Assembly: GCA_963682055.1 (NCBI GenBank)
Contig: OY821746.1
Coordinates: forward strand, 6,111,992-6,175,991
DNA: 64,000 nucleotides
Direction of reading: 5' to 3'
Source of the DNA: Primula veris
Taxonomy: Eukaryota; Streptophyta; Magnoliopsida; Ericales; Primulaceae
Part shown: positions 1-11,438 of the stretch, in pieces
How positions within the stretch are numbered: the first letter of the stretch is position 1
Layout: each line of letters opens with the position of its first letter
Translations under genes and position numbers: made by a program
Notes under the pieces: generated by a model
Told to the model about the DNA's origin: nothing
Databases searched by the model: none
Seen by the model: the letters and a program-made list of their open reading frames with translations, nothing else

Positions 1-2705
1 ATGATTTTATTTTTTATTTTCTTAATTACCCATTTTATTATTAATGATTTTCCTAAATTATTAAGAAAGATAGACTGAATTAAAAATAAATCGTAAAACT
101 TGAAATCACAACAAAAATTAACAAATATTTTTTATATTAAATGGTGGGAAAATCTATATTTTTATATTATTAATGATAAAGATATAAAAATATGGGAAAA
201 AAACACACAAGACATAAAAAAAAGTAAATGAGCGTCAACTAATGAAAAACAAATCAAGTATATAAAAATCATAAAAACTAATTGTTCAATGTTAAACCTT
301 TAACCGTGTTTTCACACATATTCAAAAACGTTTTATTTTTCTTCACTCGTTGTTATATGAGTTCTTCTTATTTTATTTCTCGTACATTTATCCAATTTTC
401 GTTACAAATAATATGTATATATATATATATATTTAAAATATGAGTATATATTGCGGTTCTATAATTCGGGTATACGAGTCGGGTCCACGGTATAGAGTTG
501 AGAACCATGCCCGCCCCAATGATCAGCGGTGTCGGATTGGTTAGACCCAAAAAACGGTTCCGTGACGGGTTGGTTCTTGTGGTTTTTAAATATTTACGAT
601 ACGGTTTGCGGGTATTGTGTATTTTTGAACTACCTAAACCTAATCATGCCAAAAAGACATCTAAACGGGTACACCCATTCATACCTTTTTTTTAAAACTA
701 CCTAAACGTACCATGTTTTTACCTAGTTTATGTAATACTAGTATTGCTATTTTTCGTGACGATAAAAGCACTATGTTTTCCTTCTATTTTTCCAAAACTA
801 GGCAGCAGATACCTAAGTCTACGAAATATATTTGCCAAAGCAACTTCATCCAAAATGGATCAATTTCGATAGTTCCTTCTCGCAAACTATTTTATATGAT
901 TGAAAGTCTTAATCTGATATCATTTTTTCAACTGTTCTGAGAGAAGCGACATTTAGCTTAGAGAATTTGTTTCCCATGTCTAATATCTTCGGTGTCAAAG
1001 TTGTCAGGTTTGTTTGGCATACTATGTACTGCCAAGTTTGTCGATTTCACATCTAAGTATTGGGAAGTTGGTAGCATTATCATTTTACATCCTAAATGTT
1101 GTTTGTAGACCTAAAATCGGCAGTATGTTGCTCAACGCATTTCACCAAATATCTAGTTCTTAATTGCAGTGATGAGTTCTTTGCTTGATTACTTAGATTG
1201 TTCCATTGCAAGATTTAAGATTTGAAATAATCTCTTTGTAATCTGTCATAAGACTCAAAAGTCATAACTGATAATTACATATGTTATCATTAATTCAAAA
1301 TTTACTCTTTATCTGTCGGAGGCTTTTGTGATCTGTAGTGTTAACTGTGTTGTATGAATATTTTCAATTATTTATTGCCAAAAGTTTACTTGTATAATGT
1401 GATGTTTTCTAGTTGTTCGAACTACGACTATACTGCATACAATACCATCTACGGAAAAAAATCGTATTTTGGCAGTAATAAATTCTGTCTAGGCTTCAAA
1501 ATAGGACAGTGATACACTGGTGTCACATAGAGGATTGTATTTTACCATTATCGTAGTTAGATACCTCGTACTAAGAGAGCTGACATGCTATTTAACTTCC
1601 GTCATTGCAGTGAATATGTTAAATTTATACTTATTAGTGAATTTGTGACTTGTGTCATTTCATGACTAGAAGCTTATTATTTTGTTTGGTTGTAAAGTCT
1701 AAGTAAACAAGCCTTTTAAGCTTGAGAAATAGTTTGGTTATGTAACTTATTACTAGCATATTTAGCATATTGAGAGTAAAAGTCAGATTTTTTTATTTTT
1801 TTTTAAGTCGATCATGCAGATATAGTCCAACTTTAAACAAAAAGACGGAATACAATAAACTGTAACAAAACAAGGCCTGAAACAGAATAACAAATTATTT
1901 ATGATCAATTGCCCATACACCTAATTACCGCTAATCCCCTTTAGTTCTAAGTTCTAAACGGAATTATATTTGGTAATTCTATGTGGAGTGTTCATTTATA
2001 CTAAACGGAACCATATTTGGTAACTCAAACAACACTTACAACACTTAATATTCCTTTTTTTCTTCCCATTCTCTAAAAAATTTACAAAGAAAAACTAAGA
2101 TATGTATCATGAAAACTAAGATATTGATAGAAAAATTTACAAATAATAGCATTTTTTTAATTTAAATTAACGGTAAACTATACAAGGGTTTTCCAATATT
2201 GTACTATGGTTTTATTAGTTGATATATTTTAATGTTATATTTTTATTTTTATTTTTATTTAACGGTACGTAGTCCACACAAAAGTTTCTTATATTTTCTT
2301 GAGTTTTTATTGTTTGAGATCATCGAATTTTAAAAACATCTTGATTTATATATATATATATATATATATTATTTTTTTTTTGATATATATCTAGTGTATC
2401 ATTTTGGTTGATAGGTTTTTTTTGTTAGCCATATGATTAAAATCCAATGGTTAATGGTTAATAAAAAAATAGTGTAAGGACTCCCCTCCAGGAATCTGGT
2501 ACTCCCATTCCTAATTCCTGGCTATTCTAGATCTAGAACCTATTTATATAACTTAAATGACATTTCAGTGATTTGGTAACTATATTTGATAAAATGCATT
2601 TGAAAATTGCATAATTAGGTCTAGTATTGGAATAATCCATGAGCATTGAATTCTACTCCAATATAAGACTCAACCGACCAAGTTCATCTATTTGTAAAAT
2701 GTAAA
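1..2705. other. AT-rich intergenic spacer, no gene supported
   Basis: No convincing coding region. The few open frames are short, lack recognisable domains and lie in low-complexity AT-rich DNA. There are (TA)n runs near 415-435 and 2348-2370, and a direct repeat of about 60 bp near 1955-2025 (two versions of taaacggaa.y.atatttggtaa). The stretch near 455-680 is richer in CGGGT-like words and could be an old transposon remnant, but I could not define ends. Confidence 0.6.
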
Positions 2706-3250
2706 TATAGCACTGATATTACTGCCATTTGAGAAATCATATTTTTTAGATGAATCTATAAATATTGTTTGCCAACTAGAATCAAAATATCAAATAATAA
2801 TTTCAAATTCACCGTTGCTTTATGTATAGAATTATTAGAAATCTCCCACTTAGAAATGTTAATTAATTCATTTAGCATTGATATTTCTGCCATTTAATTT
2901 GAGAAATCTTCTTTTTAAAATGAATTAATTTTTTTTTGCCAGCTAGAATCAAAGTATCAAATAATAATTGCGAATTCATCGCTGCTTTATGTATAGAATT
3001 ACTGGAAATGTTCCACTTAGAAATGTTAATTAATTCATAGTAAATATAGCATGGATGTTTCTGCCATTTGAGAAATCTTTTTTTTTTAAATTAATCAATT
3101 AATAATCTTATTTTTGCCAGCTAGAATCAATTAGTATCAAATAATAATTGCGAATTCATCGCTGCTTTTATGTATAGAATTACTGGAAATGTCCCACTTA
3201 GAAATGTTAATTAATTCATAGTAAATATAGCATGGATGTTTCTGCCATTT
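2706..3250. repeat. Tandem array of about 165-181 bp units
   Basis: Four units begin near 2706, 2871, 3045 and 3226; the last is partial. Each starts with tatagca(t/c)(t/g)gat and 'tctgccattt', then runs through gccagctagaatcaa, a tatcaaataataatt block, 'tatgtatagaatta' and 'cacttagaaatgttaatt'. Units differ by substitutions and small indels. One full unit plus a partial one recurs at 25155-25360 in unit B. The left edge of the 22-kb duplication coincides with the start of the third unit. Confidence 0.8.
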
Positions 3251-3810
3251 GGACCACTATGCTTGGACGTAAGTATGACTTTTAACTTAATTAGAGGAAA
3301 ATGATGATACATTCTCGAGTTAAATATCAACATGATAAAAAACGAGCATATGATAAGAAAAAAAAGAATACTGCAATGAGATTTGTTGCATTTTATAGAA
3401 GAGACTTGTCGTTTTGTCGATACAAGATCACAAGTCGTGCAACGAGAAAATTAACGTCAACTCATTAATTAGAAAAACAAAGCTGGTAGTTGCCGTTAGC
3501 GTGTGAGCTGCCACAAACCAGCGCAAAATTTGCATTTAAAACTTGTAGAATAGATTTCCGAACATAACAAGAAACAACTTGTACAAAATTCCTAACGGTT
3601 AAAATGAGGTCTACAGTACCATAACATATAGTACATCAGACTTTCATAGTTTCATGTGTAAAATAAAATAGAATGAGGTGAGGTCTATATGCAAAACTTC
3701 CAAAAATTGCATGATGAAAAGTATAGTAACCCAAATAAAAAGGATGAAATTTTACAACCTTGACATTTACTGATTTACCAAATGTTGCAGCGAGGGATAC
3801 AGACTCCTTG

Positions 3811-3818
3811 TATATAAA
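3811..3818 (+). promoter_or_regulatory. TATA box of PMD 5' fragment (unit A)
   Basis: TATATAAA lies 75-82 bp upstream of the ATG at 3893, a plausible core-promoter distance. The same sequence stands at the same place in unit B, so the promoter-like element survives although the reading frame is broken. Function is inferred. Confidence 0.4.
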
Positions 3819-3892
3819 TGAGTTATGCATACATTTTGTATTCATCAATCTTACCTTGCCAAAGACACAAACACTTTCCAAACCCAAATAAA

Positions 3893-4232
3893 ATGGCCAC
3901 CACCAGCAATCAAAATAACAACACTCAAGAAGTGGTTGTGGAAGTGAGACCTAATGTCATGGCCTTACTTTGGCAGCAAGGCGAACGTATACGAGATGGC
4001 CATTTTCTGAAGACTTCTTTCCCTACTAACCAAACGCCGGTTCCGAAACTCCCAGCCCAGGCATTAAATAACCCAAACAAGTCAAATAAAGATTTAGTGA
4101 AGGCCAAGTTTCATGGGTGGCAAAAGCCTCGCTGAATGGTGCGATTGGGTTAAGCGCTTACGGCCAATCCACGAAGCCACCTGGAAAAAAGCAGGAATTT
4201 TTGAATTTTCGTTTGCTATTATAGCCTTCTGA
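3893..4232 (+). pseudogene. PMD-family 5' fragment, copy A (broken)
   Basis: The reading starts MATTSNQNNNTQ and continues through a segment like the N-terminal part of the plant mobile domain proteins in this window (FHGWQKP, then EWCDWVKRLRPIHEATWKKAGI). This compares with FTGWNRPLKKWNEWVDKM and STWHKARI in the intact gene at 21878. A 2-bp deletion relative to copy B (aagcctcgctg versus aagcctcacgctg) causes a stop after about 81 codons. After the conserved block homology decays (AIIAF then stop), so the remaining two thirds of the family is missing. No function is expected. Confidence 0.75.
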
Positions 4233-4618
4233 ATATGGACATAAATTGGGAAACTTAAACGAGTAATATAACTTTAGAGGCGCGGAAATATACAAATCAT
4301 TGTGTTTTTTATGTGAAAATACAGAAAGGATGTTCGACATCTCGTTGAATGGCGTTTTATTTGGCACGAAAGTAACTTAGAAAAAAAATAGTATTTAACC
4401 ATTTCTGTTATACAAATTTGATTAATTAGATTCGATCAATTTAAATAGTCGTTGGTCACCTTATCAGCATTTTAAAATATGCTGATAATAAAAAAATTCA
4501 TTACTCCTAATTTTCTTTTTCTTGAAGCTTCTATCTAATAATAAGATACGATAATTTATAAGCACCCCTCTAATATATGAATTGCATATTTAGGCTTTCA
4601 TAGACTGATCGGGAAATG
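4233..4618. other. Non-coding remnant between PMD fragment and E1
   Basis: AT-rich sequence present almost unchanged in both duplication units (unit B about 26359-26745). It may hold further degenerate PMD sequence, but I could not align it convincingly. It ends at the AATTC target site of E1. Confidence 0.5.
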
Positions 4619-4623
4619 AATTC

Positions 4624-4958
4624 TATTAAGTATAAAAATGCATTACTATGTTGTGTGTTGATGAACTGATTTGTAAGTTCTGGATACTTGATGTATCCAG
4701 AATAAATGTTGTTAGTTTCTTGTTACTTTTATAATATGATGGACTGATTTGTAAGTTCTGGATACTTGATGTATCCAGTATAAATACAGTGTAAATTTGG
4801 TTTAATGATAATAAGAATCATTATTATTCGTTTTAATAAAACAGTTTATCTCTCTCTCTATAAATATATATGCATATATATATATATATATACATATACC
4901 TAATATCAGAAATCAGAATAAACTGAGTTTAATCACAGCCTGATTATGGCTTTCTACA
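4624..4958 (+). repeat. E1A 5' LTR
   Basis: 335 bp, begins TATTAAGTATAAAAATG and ends GGCTTTCTACA. It contains two copies of a block with the palindrome arms CTGGATAC/GTATCCAG around a 5-nt loop (4680-4700 and 4758-4778). The second is followed at once by a TATAAATA box at 4779-4786. A variable TA-rich microsatellite precedes the end and accounts for most length differences between LTR copies. Confidence 0.9.
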
Positions 4959-4970
4959 TGGTATCAGATG
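4959..4970 (+). other. E1A primer-binding site
   Basis: TGGTATCAGATG immediately follows the LTR. The first ten bases match the initiator-Met tRNA complement used by most plant copia elements (TGGTATCAGAGC). Confidence 0.85.
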
Positions 4971-5229
4971 TTTTTTGGGGTCTCCGTTGCTAATTTCCTT
5001 ATGATAAATCAGTTTTTTGACTGGTTTGCATATTTCTTCTCTTTTTCTCTAATTACATAAATAGGTTGATCTTTATTCACTTCTTGTTGAATAATAGAGA
5101 ACTGTAATTGATAATAATAAGTTAGTAATCGATTGATTGGATTCTTGGATATTCTGTTAGGGTTTCTTGGTTGATTTGGGGGTTTTTTTTGGTTTTTTTT
5201 TAAACCTAGTTTTTTTTTTAGAGACTGAT

Positions 5230-8200
5230 ATGTTGATTCCTCAGAATAATGATTACGAACACCATGTTGACCCATTTGTTCAACCACATGTTGTTAGTAC
5301 TATGAATCATTACTATATAGGAACCAATGAAAATACTAGTACTAGTCTTGTTAATCCTGTTTTAAATGGGACTAATTTTCATAATTGGAGGAGGGCAATG
5401 GAAATTGCCATTGGGGCTAAGTCAAAATTAGGGTTTGTTACTAGTACTTTATCATGTCCATCTGAGACTGATGTGTGGCATGGAGCATGGGTACAGTGCA
5501 ATTTGATTGTTATGTCATGGATTCTTAATTCAGTAAATCAATAAATAGGGCAATCCATTTTATATATTGATAATGCTGCTAGGATGTGGAGAGAGCTAAA
5601 TGAGAGATTTGCTCAAAGCAATGAGGCTAGAATTTATGAAATTCATCAAGAAATACATTCTATTGTTCAAAAAGAATTATCCATTTCAGCCTATTTCACT
5701 AGGTTAGAAACTCATTGGAACACCCTGTCTGTTTTAAGTCCATTACCTACATGCACCTGTGGGGTTACTGGAGGTTGTACTTGCAATTTTATGGCTGCCA
5801 TAGTTGCTAGGGAGCATAGAATGTTTAAGATGATTTTTCTGATGGGTTTAAATGATGAGTACTCACATGTTAGGAGCCAGATCTTGCTTATGAAACCAAT
5901 GACTAGTTTGAATGACATGTATACAATGTTAATACAAGAAGAAAAGCAAAGGAGTGTGCATAACATGGGTATAAATCAGAATATAGTTTTGAATCAAAAT
6001 ATGACTTTTGCCATTAATAGTACTGGTACTTCTAACCAGAATATGATAGGTAGTAATGCTAATAATGTGGCTAGGTTCAAGAATGTACAGAGGAGTGTTA
6101 TTAAGTGTTCTTTCTGTGGTTTTGATGGTCATGGGAAGGATAAATGTTATAAGATTCATGGGTATCCACCAGGATGGAAAGGTAGATCAAAGCAAATTTT
6201 TAATGGGTCACATAGAGGGTATGGTAGTAGTGTAACAAGGGCTAATATGGTTTCAATGAATCAAGAGTCAATAGGTCAAGGTGTTTTTTATGGACAAGGG
6301 GTTTTAGGTCCACATGGTCAGATAGGTATGAGCCAGAGGGGTGTGCATCAAGATCAGAATGTTTGTCCTTCATCTAGTTATACAGCAACACCTTTACATT
6401 TACCTTAGCAAGGTGTAGAAGTTAGTGACAGTTTTAATGGGCAATCTCAGGGTGTGTCTTGCTCAAATCTTGCTTTCACTGGTATGTCAGGTATACCAAT
6501 TTCTTGCTCTTCTTTTGTCTTAAATACAGTTTTTTCCTCCCCTAATATTTGGATTATTGACAGTGGAGCTAGTGAACACATGGTTAATTCTATTTCTTAT
6601 TTTTATAAGTCACAGAAAGTTTTTAATTCACATGTTAATTTACCTAATGGACAAACTGCTAGTATTAGTCACGTAGGTACTATAGTTTTTAATACAGGTT
6701 TAGTCCTATGTAATGTTCTTTGTGTACCTACTTTTAACTTTAACTTGGTATATGTTAGTAAATTGACTAGGGACTCAGGATATAGTTTGTTTTTCTCATC
6801 TAAGGCATGTTTGATTCAGGAACAGGTCTCCTTGAAGATGATTGGTAGAACAGATGAAAACAATGGCCTTTATTTCCTTAATAAGAGTGATATTAATAAT
6901 GTTGTTTCTGTAAATAGTGTTTCTAGTAGTTCAGCTTCTGTAAAAGAACAAAAATTGTGGCATGATAGGATGGGTCATCCATCACAGGTTGTACTCAAAA
7001 TTCTTGTAAGTAGTTTGAATTCCTGTAATAAGTTTGTTTTTTCAAATGATCCCTGTGATATCTGCCATTTTGCCAAACATAAAAAGAATCCTTGTCCTAT
7101 TAGCTTGACCAAAGCAAGAAATGCTTTTGAATTAGTACATTGTGATTTATGGGGACCTTATTCTGTTCCTACTATAGATGGTTATAGGTTTTTTCTTACT
7201 ATTGTAGATGATTTTAGTAGGTGTACTTGGGTTTTTTTGATAAAACAGAAGTCTGAAATTGCAGTCATTATTCCTAATTTTCATAAAATGGTTTCTACCC
7301 AGTTTAATTCTAAAATAAAAATATTAAGAAGTGATAATGCTACAGAATTTAATTTAGTAAATTTTTACTTAAATAATGGCATAATCCATCAAACAAGCTG
7401 TGTAGACAGACCACAGCAAAATGGAATAGTGGAGAGGAAACATCAACACTTGTTAAATGTAGCTAGAGCTTTAAGGTTTCAATCAAACATCCCTATTGTT
7501 TTTTGGGGTGAATGTGTCTTGACTGCTGCTTATATAATAAACAGAACTCCTTCTATTTTATTGTCTAATAAATCTCCTTTTGAGCTTTTATATTCCCAGC
7601 AACCTGTATATTCACATTTGAAAGTTTTTGAATGTTTATGTTTTGGTAGTTCTTTGGCTAGAAACGGAAGTAAATTTGATTCTAGAAGTAAAAAGTGTGT
7701 TTTTTTAGGATATGGTACTAGTGTAAAAGAATATAAATTACTGGATATCAATAGTAATGAGGTTTTCATGTCAAAAGATGTAGTTTTTTATGAGAATGTT
7801 TTTCCTTTCTTTGATAAACATATTAGTATGCTTGGTAGTGAAGATGTTTTTTTAATGGATTTTGATTGTTCCAAGAATAGTACAAGACAAGAATCTGATA
7901 AAGTGGTTAACATTCAAGATGAATGACCAAAAAGGACAACAAAGGCACCTCGGTATTTAAAAGACTTTCATTGCAGTACTGGTAATTTTTCTAATATTTC
8001 TTCATCTATGAACTATCCTTTATCTTCTTCTGTTTCTTATGAACATGTGTCCCCTACTTATAAGTTCTTTAGTTTGAGTGTTTCTTCTGTTATAGAACCT
8101 AAAACTTATAAACAAGCTTCTATTGATTCTAAATGGGTAGAAGCAATGGAAAATGAAATCAAAGGTTTAGAAGATAATAAAACTTGGGTTTCAACTAAGT

Positions 8201-8480
8201 TGCCTATTAATAAGAAACCTATAGGGTGTAAGTGGGTGTACAAAATAAAGCACAAATCAGATGATACTATAGAAAGGTATAAGGCTAGACTTGTAGCCAA
8301 GGGCTATACACAACAAGAAGGTATAGATTATGAGAGTACTTTTTCACCTGTAGCAAAAATGGCCACTATTAGGTGTTTTTTTGCTGTAGCATCTTCTAAA
8401 AATTGATTTTTAGAACAAATAGATGTTAATAATGCATTTATACATGGGGAATTAAATGAAGAAGTGTATATGGTGTTACC
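5230..8480 (+). pseudogene. E1A gag-pol remnant, 5' part
   Basis: Reads from MLIPQNNDYEHH into a copia gag domain (NPVLNGTNFHNWRRAME, SWILNSVNQ), a CX2CX4HX4C zinc knuckle (CSFCGFDGHGKDKC), a protease core (WIIDSGASEHM), the pre-integrase block (LWHDRMGHPSQ, CDICHFAKHKKNPC), an integrase core (DLWGPYSVP, RSDNATEF, QQNGIVERKHQ) and the start of RT ([27 protein letters not shown]). Stops interrupt it at 5542 (GAA in copy B), 6406 (CAG in B), 7924 (AGA in B) and 8404 (TGG in B). E2 is inserted in the RT region just after MVLPP. Confidence 0.88.
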
Positions 8481-8485
8481 ACCAG
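8481..8485 (+). repeat. E2 target-site duplication, left
   Basis: ACCAG, repeated at 18044-18048. The empty site is visible in unit B as gttaccaccaggatttc at about 30463-30480, which proves the insertion point. Confidence 0.95.
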
Positions 8486-8712
8486 TGTTGAACGTTGATT
8501 CTTCAAATCGATTATTTTGATGATAACAATATTTGTAAAACATGATAAAAGCTCGTTTTGCGTACTAATCATTTATCTAGCGTGTCAAAGGGTCAAAATG
8601 ATAGAATACGCAAATACGAAGTCAACGGATCAAGCGGAACGTCAATCGGAATTAAATCGAACAAGTTACAAGCTTTCGAAGTTGGTCGAGAAAACCGAAA
8701 CTTGCCCAGAAT

Positions 8713-8893
8713 AAAAAACGATTGATCTATAAGCAAAAACGATCGATCATTTTCAGTGTAATTCCTTCCAGAGAGCACAACGTTAAAACGACCGATCGTC
8801 AAGAGGAAACGACCGATCGTTTTCAGTGTAAATTCTTCCAGAGAACTCAGATTAAAAACGACCGATCGTTTTACAGAAACGACCGATCGTTTC
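8713..8893 (+). promoter_or_regulatory. ACGACCGATCGT motif array in E2 5' LTR
   Basis: About six copies or variants of AAACGACCGATCGTTT. Each is an imperfect palindrome (AAACGA, four-base CCGA, TCGTTT). Two close pairs are spaced 21 bp start to start. The blocks between pairs are also alike (ttttcagtgta, ttcttccagaga). The array recurs in the 3' LTR (17092-17272), the solo LTR (47461-47613), both E3 LTRs and the leaders of the third ORF. A role as protein-binding or RNA stem-loop sites is inference. Confidence 0.7.
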
Positions 8894-9436
8894 TGTAGAA
8901 TTTCAAATTCCAGCTTTTAAGCTCTTCCTGAAAATTGGGCGAACCACTGCATTTACCAGCATTCAATTCTGCCAACAACCAGCAACGGTCTGAAATTAAA
9001 TGCTGAAGCTTTTCTCCCTACAAAAAGCTCCCAATCCCTTTGAAGAAAAGTATCCAAGCATTCAACAACTTATAAGCAATTCTTACAAAGCTATTCTTCA
9101 AGCTTATACTACAAAATCTCACTTGTATTCTTAAATATTCTCGAAAGTATTATTCTTGTAATTCCATAAACTTCGAGAAACTATTTTTAGTGAGTGATCA
9201 TATTTGTAAAAGAGTAATTTTATAAACTCATTTGTGAGCGAGTGAATTGGGTAGAGGCTTTTAAGCAAGTGTAGCTTAAAAGCTCTAGGTCATTTATTCG
9301 GGATACTCATATAGTGAGGGGGAGCATAATCGGTGATTAAGCTCGTTAAGGTGTAACCTTGAAACAAAGATTTTTAGTGAAACACTCGGTAGTGAAAATA
9401 CCGAGGAGAGGACGTAGGCGCGCTTTGCCGAACCTC

Positions 9437-9443
9437 TATAAAT
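9437..9443 (+). promoter_or_regulatory. Probable E2 LTR TATA box
   Basis: TATAAAT in cctctataaatc. The neighbourhood ('gaggagaggacgtaggc' then 'gccgaacctctata') is conserved in the solo LTR (about 48147-48185) and, inverted, in E3. Confidence 0.45.
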
Positions 9444-9666
9444 CTTGCGTTATTTCTATCCCTTAACTTTTACTTTTCGTATTCATTTATCGCTTATATT
9501 CATTGCTTGCTTAGTTTATTATAGCGAAAATTAGTTAACGAGAAAGTTTAGTTTATAAAAACTACTAATTAACTTAGTAAATAACCCATAGATTTCATTC
9601 CGCGAAAAACGTACATAAACCTTATTCACCCCCCCTCTAAGGTTTAGACTCCTACGGACCAACAAT

Positions 9667-9678
9667 TGGTATCAGAGC
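9667..9678 (+). other. E2 primer-binding site
   Basis: TGGTATCAGAGC, a full 12-base match to the complement of the plant initiator-Met tRNA 3' end, two bases after the LTR. Confidence 0.93.
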
Positions 9679-9730
9679 TTAGCTATTTTATTTACAAAAA
9701 TCTAACGATTTTATAGTTTAAAGATCCGCT

Positions 9731-11422
9731 ATGTCTTCATACGCCGACTCTAAATCCATAACTAGGCCCCCATTCTTTGACGGCACTAACTATCCCTATT
9801 GGAGAGATCTAATGAAAAATTTCCTTTGTGGTTTTGAAATAGACCAATGGATAAGTATTAGTAAAGGCTATAAAACGCCTAGGAGAAATGGCGAAGATAA
9901 ACTTGTAGAGGAACTAGACACCGATGAACGCCTCGCATTTTCCCTAAATTGTAGGGCTATGACTTCCATCACTTGTGCGCTCTCGCCTAGTGAATACGAT
10001 AAGATTTCCGGTTGTGACACCGCTAAGCAAATGTGGGATAAGCTAGCTATTATGCACGAAGGAACTAGTCAAGTTAAGGACTCTAAAATTAGCATGCTTA
10101 TTCATGATTATGAATTGTTTAAAGTTGAAGATGATGAGTCTATTGCTTCTATGTACACTCGTTTTACTAAAATTACTAATGATCTTAAAAGGCTTGAAAA
10201 GGTATATTCTAGAAAGGAGATGGTGACGAAAATCCTTCGAAGCCTTCCAAGGAAGTGGGAATCTAAAGTGACGGCCATACAAGAAGCCAAGGACATGAAC
10301 ACTCTCTCTCTCGATAACCTCATTGGATCCCTAAGCACTCATGAACTCGACATGACGACTCGAAAGCATGAGGATGACTCGAAAAAGAAGAAAGGCATTG
10401 CTTTCAAATGCACAACAAATGACGATAGCGAAAATGATTCATCTAGTGAGGATGATGAGATGGCTCTCTTCGCCAAACGCTACAACAAATTCCTAAGTTG
10501 GAAAAAGAAGGGTGGACAACGATTCCGGAAAAAGGAGTATAAAGGAGAGCCTTCCGACAAATCGAACAAGAAGGACGAAATCATTTGCTATAAATGTCAT
10601 AAACCCGGCCATATGCAAAACGAATGTCCCTTGAAGAAAAAGGACAAGTTCGGAAAGAAAAAAGAATACAAGAAGGCATTCTTGGCCGCATGGGGGAGCG
10701 ATGATGATAGCTCCGATAGCGACAATGAAGAAGTCGCAAACCTATGTCTCATGGCTAGAGACAACGATACCGAGGATGTAAGCTTTCACTCCTCTAACTC
10801 TTCTATTTCTAGTGATGATGAAATTGATATAAATGATATGTTAGAATCCTTAGAAAAAGCTAGAGGTAAAAACAAATCCTTTAGAAAATTGTTAATTACT
10901 TTACAAGACGAACTAGAGAACTTAGCTATAACAAATGACTCACTCACGTCTAAAAATGCCGAACTTACCTTAGAAAATGATAGGTTAGTTAAAGACCTAA
11001 GTTCTTGTAAAGAAAAGGCGGATAGAGCCGAACTCACCCTCTCTAAGTTCACTAAAGGTAGTAAAATGCTAAGCACTATATTAGCTTCTCAACAAGGCGC
11101 ATATGATAAAACCGGTGTAGGTTACAACCCACTCTTAACGGCTAAGCATAAAAACCTATTCACCAAACAAACGGCTAAAAATGAATGTAGACAACCAAAT
11201 CATTCTCATAAAAACAACTCTTATAAAAGGAACTTAGTTTATAATCGTTTTGTTAAACCTATATCGCATGTTAAATGTATTACTTGCAACCGTAGTGACC
11301 ACTATGAGGATTATATATATTGCCCTAATAGGTATAAAGTAAGTAGAAATGATTTGGTTTGGATTCCAAAGGGTCGAGACTCTAACCCTCAAGGACCCAA
11401 AAATGGATTAGGGTACCAATGA
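9731..11422 (+). CDS. gag: E2 Gag polyprotein
   Basis: 563 codons from the first ATG after the primer site. The N-terminal half is a copia UBN2-type gag domain (FFDGTNYPYWRDLMKNFL near residue 17, TAKQMWDKL, LRSLPRKWESKVTAIQEAKD). A CX2CX4HX4C zinc knuckle lies at residues 286-299 (CYKCHKPGHMQNEC) in a lysine-rich stretch. An acidic serine-rich segment and a heptad-like segment (LEKARGKNKSF, LTLENDRLVKDLSS) follow. It should form the capsid and bind element RNA. It ends at TGA; pol opens 16 bases later in another frame. E3 has the same gag with one frameshift and one stop. The complete frame here fits recent activity. Confidence 0.93.
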   Translation: MSSYADSKSITRPPFFDGTNYPYWRDLMKNFLCGFEIDQWISISKGYKTPRRNGEDKLVEELDTDERLAFSLNCRAMTSITCALSPSEYDKISGCDTAKQMWDKLAIMHEGTSQVKDSKISMLIHDYELFKVEDDESIASMYTRFTKITNDLKRLEKVYSRKEMVTKILRSLPRKWESKVTAIQEAKDMNTLSLDNLIGSLSTHELDMTTRKHEDDSKKKKGIAFKCTTNDDSENDSSSEDDEMALFAKRYNKFLSWKKKGGQRFRKKEYKGEPSDKSNKKDEIICYKCHKPGHMQNECPLKKKDKFGKKKEYKKAFLAAWGSDDDSSDSDNEEVANLCLMARDNDTEDVSFHSSNSSISSDDEIDINDMLESLEKARGKNKSFRKLLITLQDELENLAITNDSLTSKNAELTLENDRLVKDLSSCKEKADRAELTLSKFTKGSKMLSTILASQQGAYDKTGVGYNPLLTAKHKNLFTKQTAKNECRQPNHSHKNNSYKRNLVYNRFVKPISHVKCITCNRSDHYEDYIYCPNRYKVSRNDLVWIPKGRDSNPQGPKNGLGYQ

Positions 11423-11438
11423 TCGTTTTGTCGTGTAG

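Larger units (their letters stand above)
8486..9664 (+). repeat. E2 5' LTR
   Basis: 1,179 bp, TGTTGAACG...GGACCAACA. It carries the palindromic motif array at 8713-8893 and a TATAAAT box at 9437-9443 (cctctataaatcttgcg). That would place transcription start in the last fifth of the LTR, giving a long U3. Similar sequence occurs in the solo LTR at 47210 and in E3. Confidence 0.94.

Noticed and set aside
498..695. 65-codon plus-strand frame near the left end
   Set aside because: No homology recognised, low-complexity composition; possibly part of an old repeat rich in CGGGT words but ends cannot be fixed.
3636..3887. Minus-strand 83-codon frame upstream of the PMD fragment
   Set aside because: Covers the TATA box and promoter-like region; no domain; not kept with the same ends in unit B.
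8713..8893. CRISPR-like array of short palindromic repeats
   Set aside because: Repeats are only about 12-16 bp with about 5-9 bp between them, lie inside LTRs of a plant retrotransposon, and there are no cas genes.
9667..9678. Match to initiator-Met tRNA
   Set aside because: Only the 12-base primer-binding site of the retrotransposon, not a tRNA gene.
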